A DNA stretch of 35,297 nucleotides from contig NZ_JAPDPE010000048.1 of the NCBI RefSeq assembly GCF_026283955.1, forward strand, positions 1 to 35,297, read 5' to 3'. The notes beneath the pieces are model-generated. The model was not told the DNA's origin, searched no databases, and was given only the letters and a program-made list of their open reading frames with translations. The translations under genes and the position numbers were made by a program. This DNA comes from Dyella silvatica (GTDB lineage Bacteria; Pseudomonadota; Gammaproteobacteria; Xanthomonadales; Rhodanobacteraceae). This document shows positions 31,354-35,297 of this stretch, piece after piece. How positions within the stretch are numbered: the first letter of the stretch is position 1; each line of letters begins with the position of its first letter.

Positions 31354-31968
31354 GTGCCCCTGAAACCACCCAAAAGCGGAGCCCAAGCCCAGCGGGATTT
31401 CCGCGAGCGTATGAAGCAGAAGGGTTTGGTGCCTCAGCAGGTCTATATCCGCAAGGAACACAAAGAAACGCTGGCCCTGCTTGAGCAGGCCCTGCGTCTT
31501 CCCGTGCTTCCTCCCGACATCCTAGCCATGGAAAACGAAGCAATGAGCCAGCAGTGGACGACGAAGGCGCTGTACGACGCTATCAATGCAACTGAATTTC
31601 CGCATAAGGAACACGTCACGCTTACTTTGGAAGACGGCACCGACCCTTCGATCAGTCTTGAGTTGGGGACGTTTGGCGATATGCATGTGCATATGGCCGC
31701 TTCCGGCGAACAAGTATTCGTTTCAACCGTGTTGTGTCACGCCAGCCAGGTCAGTGACCGCGCCGGCTTTAACGACGCATGCCTGCGTCTTAATCCGATG
31801 AATCCGCTCTCCAACCTGGGCATTACCTCCATGGGTGGCGAGGATATTTACATCATTTTTGGTGAGCTTTCGTCGCGTTCGCCGTTGAGCAACATCATTG
31901 AGGAAATCATGGTGCTGGCTCATAACACGATCCGCGCAGCTCACGAACTTCAATCGTTTATTCACTGA
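31354..31968 (+). CDS. DUF2170 (YjfI-like) protein
   Basis: The 204-residue protein starts at GTG. Residues 5-50 (SGAQAQRDFRERMKQKG and VYIRKEHKETLALLEQA) look like the short ribbon-helix-helix-like segment found at the N-terminus of longer YjfI homologues. The rest (about 65-204) is the DUF2170 domain, with LEDGTDPSISLELGTFGDMH, GEQVFVSTVL, LNPMNPLSNLGIT and DIYIIFGELSSRSPLS. The DUF2170 genes that precede pspA-like genes have no defined biochemical role. It stands first in the operon, just behind the tandem dyad and 10 bp before the pspA-like gene, so it could be a regulator or accessory of the PspA partner. Only a weak AAGAAAA precedes the start. Confidence 0.8.
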   Translation: MPLKPPKSGAQAQRDFRERMKQKGLVPQQVYIRKEHKETLALLEQALRLPVLPPDILAMENEAMSQQWTTKALYDAINATEFPHKEHVTLTLEDGTDPSISLELGTFGDMHVHMAASGEQVFVSTVLCHASQVSDRAGFNDACLRLNPMNPLSNLGITSMGGEDIYIIFGELSSRSPLSNIIEEIMVLAHNTIRAAHELQSFIH

Positions 31969-31978
31969 GGCACACGCC

Positions 31979-32686
31979 ATGACTATCTTCGACAAGCTGT
32001 TCACCCTGGTTCGCGGCACCGCTACTGAGGCTGGTCAGTCCATCGTGGACGCCAATGCCATGACGATTCTGGATCAGGAAATTCGCGACGCCGACAATGC
32101 GTTGCGCCAGTCGCGCACCGATCTCACCAAGATCATGGCCGAGCGCACCATTACCAGTAACAAGCTCACCGACAAGCAAACCAAGCTGCAGGAAAACAAC
32201 AGCTACATCCCGCAGCTGCTGGCCAAGGGGCAGCGTGATCTCGCGCTGGAAGTGTCCGGCAAAATCGCCACGCTGGAAGGCGACATTGCGCAGGATCAGA
32301 AAACCATCGCGGATATGGACACCAACATCGCCAAGCTGCAGGCGTCGATCAAGCAGGCGGAAATGACCATCGACCGTCTGCGTCGCCAGGTGGATACGGT
32401 CAAGGCGACCGCTTCGGTGCAGCGCGCGCAAGAGGCGATTGCCGCCAAGGCGGCGGGTTCCAGTGCGCGTTTGCGCACGGCGGTAGATTCGCTGGACCGC
32501 ATCAAAGAGCAGCAGGCACTGCGCTCGGCGCAGATTGACGCGGCGAATCAGCTCGAGGCGCAGTCCAACGGTGGCGATCTGGAGCAGAAGTTGCAGGCGG
32601 CAGGGATTGTGCCGGGCGGGCAGGCCGCTGAAGATATCCTGGCTCGATTCGAAAAGCCGGCGGCCCCCACGGGTAACGCCAGCTAA
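31979..32686 (+). CDS. PspA/IM30 family protein (YjfJ-like)
   Basis: The 235-residue protein opens MTIFDKLFTLVRGTATEAGQ, the usual amphipathic N-terminal helix of this family. It then forms a long antiparallel coiled coil (about 25-185) of charged heptads such as LDQEIRDADNALRQSRTDLT and ending in a loose tail. PspA and IM30/Vipp1 proteins polymerise on the inner face of the membrane and protect its integrity. The start at 31979 is preferred over the longer frame because it begins the conserved helix. There is no PspF-type sigma-54 context here, so this is the YjfJ branch rather than the classical phage-shock operon. Confidence 0.9.
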   Translation: MTIFDKLFTLVRGTATEAGQSIVDANAMTILDQEIRDADNALRQSRTDLTKIMAERTITSNKLTDKQTKLQENNSYIPQLLAKGQRDLALEVSGKIATLEGDIAQDQKTIADMDTNIAKLQASIKQAEMTIDRLRRQVDTVKATASVQRAQEAIAAKAAGSSARLRTAVDSLDRIKEQQALRSAQIDAANQLEAQSNGGDLEQKLQAAGIVPGGQAAEDILARFEKPAAPTGNAS

Positions 32687-32784
32687 TCTACGCAGCTAAG
32701 CCAAACCTTGCGCATGATGGCGGTGACCGCTCGGGTCAGCGCCATGGTGCGGTCCGCCGTCCATCCACGATCCAGGAAAGTCCG

Positions 32785-33438
32785 ATGAGTTTTTTAGGGA
32801 AGTTGTTCGGCGAAAAAGAGGCGGCCTCGGCGCCGGTCGATGACCTGCCGCTGCATTTGCGGCTGGGCGGCGCGGTGGCTTATGACGACACCATGTTCAA
32901 GGTCACTGCGGGCGTGTTGAGTTTCGATGCGCCGCAGGGCAATCAAATCATCGAGGCGCTGGGTAAGGTCGATCTCGGTGCGGGTTCGCATCTGCATCGC
33001 TTTTATCTCACCGACGATGCCTGGATTCAGGTCAATACGACCGGTCAGTCCATCGATGACGTAAAGCTGTTCGTCTACGCCGACACGAAAAACCCGCCGA
33101 GCAAGGCGGAGTTTGTGCGCTGGACCGAGCAAGGTTCGGAGATCGGCTCTGCAAGCATCCGGTTCGCCGGTAGAACCTTCGATCGCGTCTGGGGCGATTC
33201 GTCGGTGGCTGCGTGGTCGCCACCGATTGTCTACGATGAATCCGTGACGCATCCGGCGGGTGGTGAGGCGGATTTCGACCTCACGCATTATTCGATGCTG
33301 TATCAGCGTGAAGTGCCGGAGCTGCCAGGCCGCTTCGAGTATTTGTTTGTCACCGCCGAAGATTATGGTCCCGAGGAATTCTGTGTCGTCTATTCGCTAG
33401 GTGTTGACGTGACCACCGCTGACCTCACCATCACCTGA
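32785..33438 (+). CDS. DUF2491 (YjfK-like) protein
   Basis: The 217-residue protein has a Lys/Glu-rich start (MSFLGKLFGEKEAASAPVDD), then a beta-rich domain with LPLHLRLGGAVAYDD, FYLTDDAWIQVNT and VDDVKLFVYAD-like blocks. It ends with FEYLFVTAEDYGPEEFCVVY and a GVDVTTADL tail. The order and length match DUF2491 proteins encoded after pspA-like genes. The function is not established, and a cytoplasmic or membrane-associated role with YjfJ is inferred. AGGA lies 9 bases upstream of the ATG. A 98-bp gap separates it from the pspA-like gene, where a short GC-rich stretch may hold a processing site. Confidence 0.85.
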   Translation: MSFLGKLFGEKEAASAPVDDLPLHLRLGGAVAYDDTMFKVTAGVLSFDAPQGNQIIEALGKVDLGAGSHLHRFYLTDDAWIQVNTTGQSIDDVKLFVYADTKNPPSKAEFVRWTEQGSEIGSASIRFAGRTFDRVWGDSSVAAWSPPIVYDESVTHPAGGEADFDLTHYSMLYQREVPELPGRFEYLFVTAEDYGPEEFCVVYSLGVDVTTADLTIT

Positions 33439-33457
33439 TGCTGTCCACGGGGATATC

Positions 33458-34000
33458 ATGAAACGATCATCGACAGCCGCCTTGTTGCTGATGGGGGTGG
33501 CGCCACTGATGCTGACGGCATGTGGCGATAGCCAACCGCAAACGGCGGTCAAGGAACAGGCATACGCCAACATCGGCGATTGCACGGCGGCTGGCAATCC
33601 GCAGGCGGATTGCCAGCGTGCGTTTGATCAGGCGCAGGCCAGCGCGAATAGCGCCGCCCCGCATTACAAAACGCGCGAAGACTGCATCAAAGAGTTCGGT
33701 CCGGATATGTGCCAGCCGCGCAGCGATGCGCGCGAGGGTAGCTTCTGGGGGCCGCTGATGACCGGCTTTGTGTTGGGCCGGATATTCGATGGCGGCTCAT
33801 CGCGTTACTACGGTGCCGAGCCGCTATATCGGCAGCGCGACGGGCAGGATTATCGACCCTCCAGCGGCGGTGCCTGGAGTGGGTCGTATGGTTCGAGTCG
33901 CAGCAGCAGTTCCACCGATGCCGCAGGCAGTCGCGCGGTGACGGCAAGTCGTGGCGGCTTCGGTTCGGTGTCCGCCGCACGCGGCGGCTGGGGCGGCTGA
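33458..34000 (+). CDS. DUF1190 (YjfM/YgiB-like) lipoprotein
   Basis: The 180-residue protein has a lipoprotein signal peptide with lipobox LTAC (Cys22). The mature part has cysteines in the patterns YANIGDCTAAGNPQADC, REDCIKEFG and DMCQP. The distinctive WGPLMTGFVLGRIFDGG stretch follows, then a long Ser/Gly/Arg-rich tail. This is the DUF1190 pattern of E. coli YgiB/YjfM. The function is unknown. The protein should be anchored to a membrane facing the periplasm, while its genetic partner, the ATP-grasp ligase, is cytoplasmic. It ends only 6 bp before the ligase gene, so the two are tightly coupled, as in E. coli ygiBC and yjfMC. Confidence 0.9.
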   Translation: MKRSSTAALLLMGVAPLMLTACGDSQPQTAVKEQAYANIGDCTAAGNPQADCQRAFDQAQASANSAAPHYKTREDCIKEFGPDMCQPRSDAREGSFWGPLMTGFVLGRIFDGGSSRYYGAEPLYRQRDGQDYRPSSGGAWSGSYGSSRSSSSTDAAGSRAVTASRGGFGSVSAARGGWGG

Positions 34001-34006
34001 GCTAGC

Positions 34007-35170
34007 GTGCAACGTATCGCCATTGCGCCGCGAGCGGACTGGAAGGCGACCGCCGACCGTTACGGCTTCACCTTTTCGGTGATCGACGGTGAGCCCTATT
34101 GGGATGAGTCGGCCTACTACGCTTTCACGCTGCAGCAGATCGAGCGGGATATCGAGACGCCGACCGGCGAGATTCACGAGATGGCCATGGATCTGGTCTC
34201 CGCGGTGATCAAAAGCGAGGCGCTGCTGACGCGGCTGGCGATTCCCGCGGCGTATTGGGATTGGATAGCGCAAAGCTGGCGCCAAGGTCATCCGCATCTG
34301 TACGGGCGCATGGACCTGGCTTATGACGGCAGCGGGCCGGCCAAGCTTTACGAGCTCAATTACGACACGCCGACCTCACTCTATGAAGCGGCGTTTTTCC
34401 AATGGATCTGGCTGGAGCAGCAAACCCAGCGTGGTGTATTGCCCGGCGGTACGGATCAATACAACTTGATCCAGGAATTGTTGGTCGAGTCGTTCGGTGC
34501 CATCGCCAAGGCGTTGCCACGGCCGCTGTATTTCAGCGCGGTCAGGGACAGTGCAGAGGATCAGGGCACGGTGGCCTATCTGCGTGATTGCGCGCATCAA
34601 GCCGGCTTGGATTCCGGCTTGATCGCCATGGAAGACATTGGCCTTTCCACCCATGGCGCGTTCACCGATCTCGACAGCACAGTCATCGGCACCTTGTTCA
34701 AGCTATATCCGCTGGAGCACATGTTTGAAGACCGCTACGGGGAGCATTTGCCGACTTCCGGTCTGCAACTGATCGAGCCCGCATGGAAGGCAGTGCTGAG
34801 CAATAAAGGCATCCTGCCGATGCTGTGGGAGCGCCACGCCGGGCATCCGAATTTGCTTCCGGCTTTTTTCGATGACACTCCGACCAGCGACCTAGCAACA
34901 GGCTGGGTGCGCAAGCCGTTGTTGTCGCGCGAGGGCGCAAATATCGATATGCGCCTGCCCAGTGGTGAGTTGCTGAGTTCGGACGGGCCCTACAGCAATG
35001 CGCCCTGCATCCGACAGGCCTATCACCCGCTTACGCGATACGACGGTGGCTACCCGCTGATCGGTAGCTGGGTGGTGGCCGACCGGCCAGCCGGTATGGG
35101 GGTGCGAGAGGATCGGGGTTTGATAACCCGCGATACCTCGCGCTTTCTTCCGCACGTGATTCTTGCCTAG
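34007..35170 (+). CDS. Glutathionylspermidine synthase-like ATP-grasp protein (YjfC/YgiC-like)
   Basis: The 387-residue protein has the same length as E. coli YjfC. The glutathionylspermidine synthase family motifs are present: RMDLAYDG (101-108), ELNYDTPTSLYE (116-127), ILPMLWERHAGHPNLLPAFF, VRKPLLSREGANI (about 301-313) and GSWVVADRPAGMGVRE near the end. These supply the ATP-grasp nucleotide and metal site, so a C-N ligase reaction is expected. The amidase half found in E. coli Gsp is absent. The true substrates are not known; peptide-like amine ligation has been proposed for such stand-alone homologues. The GTG start follows the lipoprotein stop by 6 bp. Confidence 0.9.
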   Translation: MQRIAIAPRADWKATADRYGFTFSVIDGEPYWDESAYYAFTLQQIERDIETPTGEIHEMAMDLVSAVIKSEALLTRLAIPAAYWDWIAQSWRQGHPHLYGRMDLAYDGSGPAKLYELNYDTPTSLYEAAFFQWIWLEQQTQRGVLPGGTDQYNLIQELLVESFGAIAKALPRPLYFSAVRDSAEDQGTVAYLRDCAHQAGLDSGLIAMEDIGLSTHGAFTDLDSTVIGTLFKLYPLEHMFEDRYGEHLPTSGLQLIEPAWKAVLSNKGILPMLWERHAGHPNLLPAFFDDTPTSDLATGWVRKPLLSREGANIDMRLPSGELLSSDGPYSNAPCIRQAYHPLTRYDGGYPLIGSWVVADRPAGMGVREDRGLITRDTSRFLPHVILA

Positions 35171-35297
35171 TCCCTGAGGCGAGTTTTCGCTGCCTTTCAC
35201 GGCGATAGGCCTGGGCGACGGGCACGCCGCCCAGTGTGCAAGCCAATATCCGATCCGGTCGCCGGCACGGTATCGCGGGTGCGCATGTATCCGCTCT
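35171..35297. other. Downstream flank, no supported gene
   Basis: The last 127 bases show short open frames on the minus strand only and no family signature. A DUF350 gene, if present in this operon, would have to lie beyond the window. Confidence 0.4.

Noticed and set aside
30959-31543. 194-codon leftward open frame
   Set aside because: It overlaps the well-supported DUF2170 gene, shows no family pattern and looks like a GC-driven shadow.

Overview
The window looks like chromosomal DNA of a gammaproteobacterium of the Xanthomonadaceae/Rhodanobacteraceae group (Dyella/Rhodanobacter-like). This is an inference from the high GC housekeeping genes, a XanB2-type chorismatase beside aryl-polyene (xanthomonadin-like) genes, an HU protein with a lysine/alanine-rich tail, and the overall family mix. 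No rRNA, tRNA, CRISPR array or intact insertion sequence was seen.

Layout. Positions 1-15060 are mostly core genes: a sodium/proton antiporter (partial), comM, ubiK, the P-II regulator glnK, a small membrane protein, gpmA, an exported VNG-repeat protein, hemF, a family 2 glycosyltransferase, an exported unknown, a leftward block of four aryl-polyene-type genes (acyl carrier protein, hotdog dehydratase, acyltransferase, second hotdog dehydratase), divergent xanB2, an exported protein, glmU and an HU-family gene. The pigment genes lack ketosynthases, a ketoreductase and an exporter, so this is only part of a pathway.

Positions 15411-30950 are the accessory centre. A two-partner secretion/contact-dependent inhibition locus consists of the outer-membrane transporter CdiB/TpsB, a roughly 3840-residue CdiA-like exoprotein and an adjacent candidate immunity gene. 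GC content drops sharply at the 3' end of cdiA, as expected for an exchangeable toxin/immunity module. Downstream lies a series of decayed orphan modules: a frameshifted FHA-2 fragment with a short toxin-like tail, a DUF596-like immunity gene without a good start, an unrecognised low-GC ORF, a frameshifted immunity remnant and a second FHA-2 fragment. The C-terminal toxin and its immunity protein match no family I can name, and they are the best candidates here for something undescribed.

Positions 31354-35170 hold a five-gene operon like E. coli yjfI-yjfJ-yjfK-yjfM-yjfC: DUF2170, PspA/IM30, DUF2491, DUF1190 lipoprotein and a glutathionylspermidine-synthase-like ATP-grasp protein. The DUF350 membrane gene usual in E. 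coli is absent between yjfK and yjfM. A tandem dyad (two ATTAC-NN-GTAA units) sits just upstream and is a likely operator.
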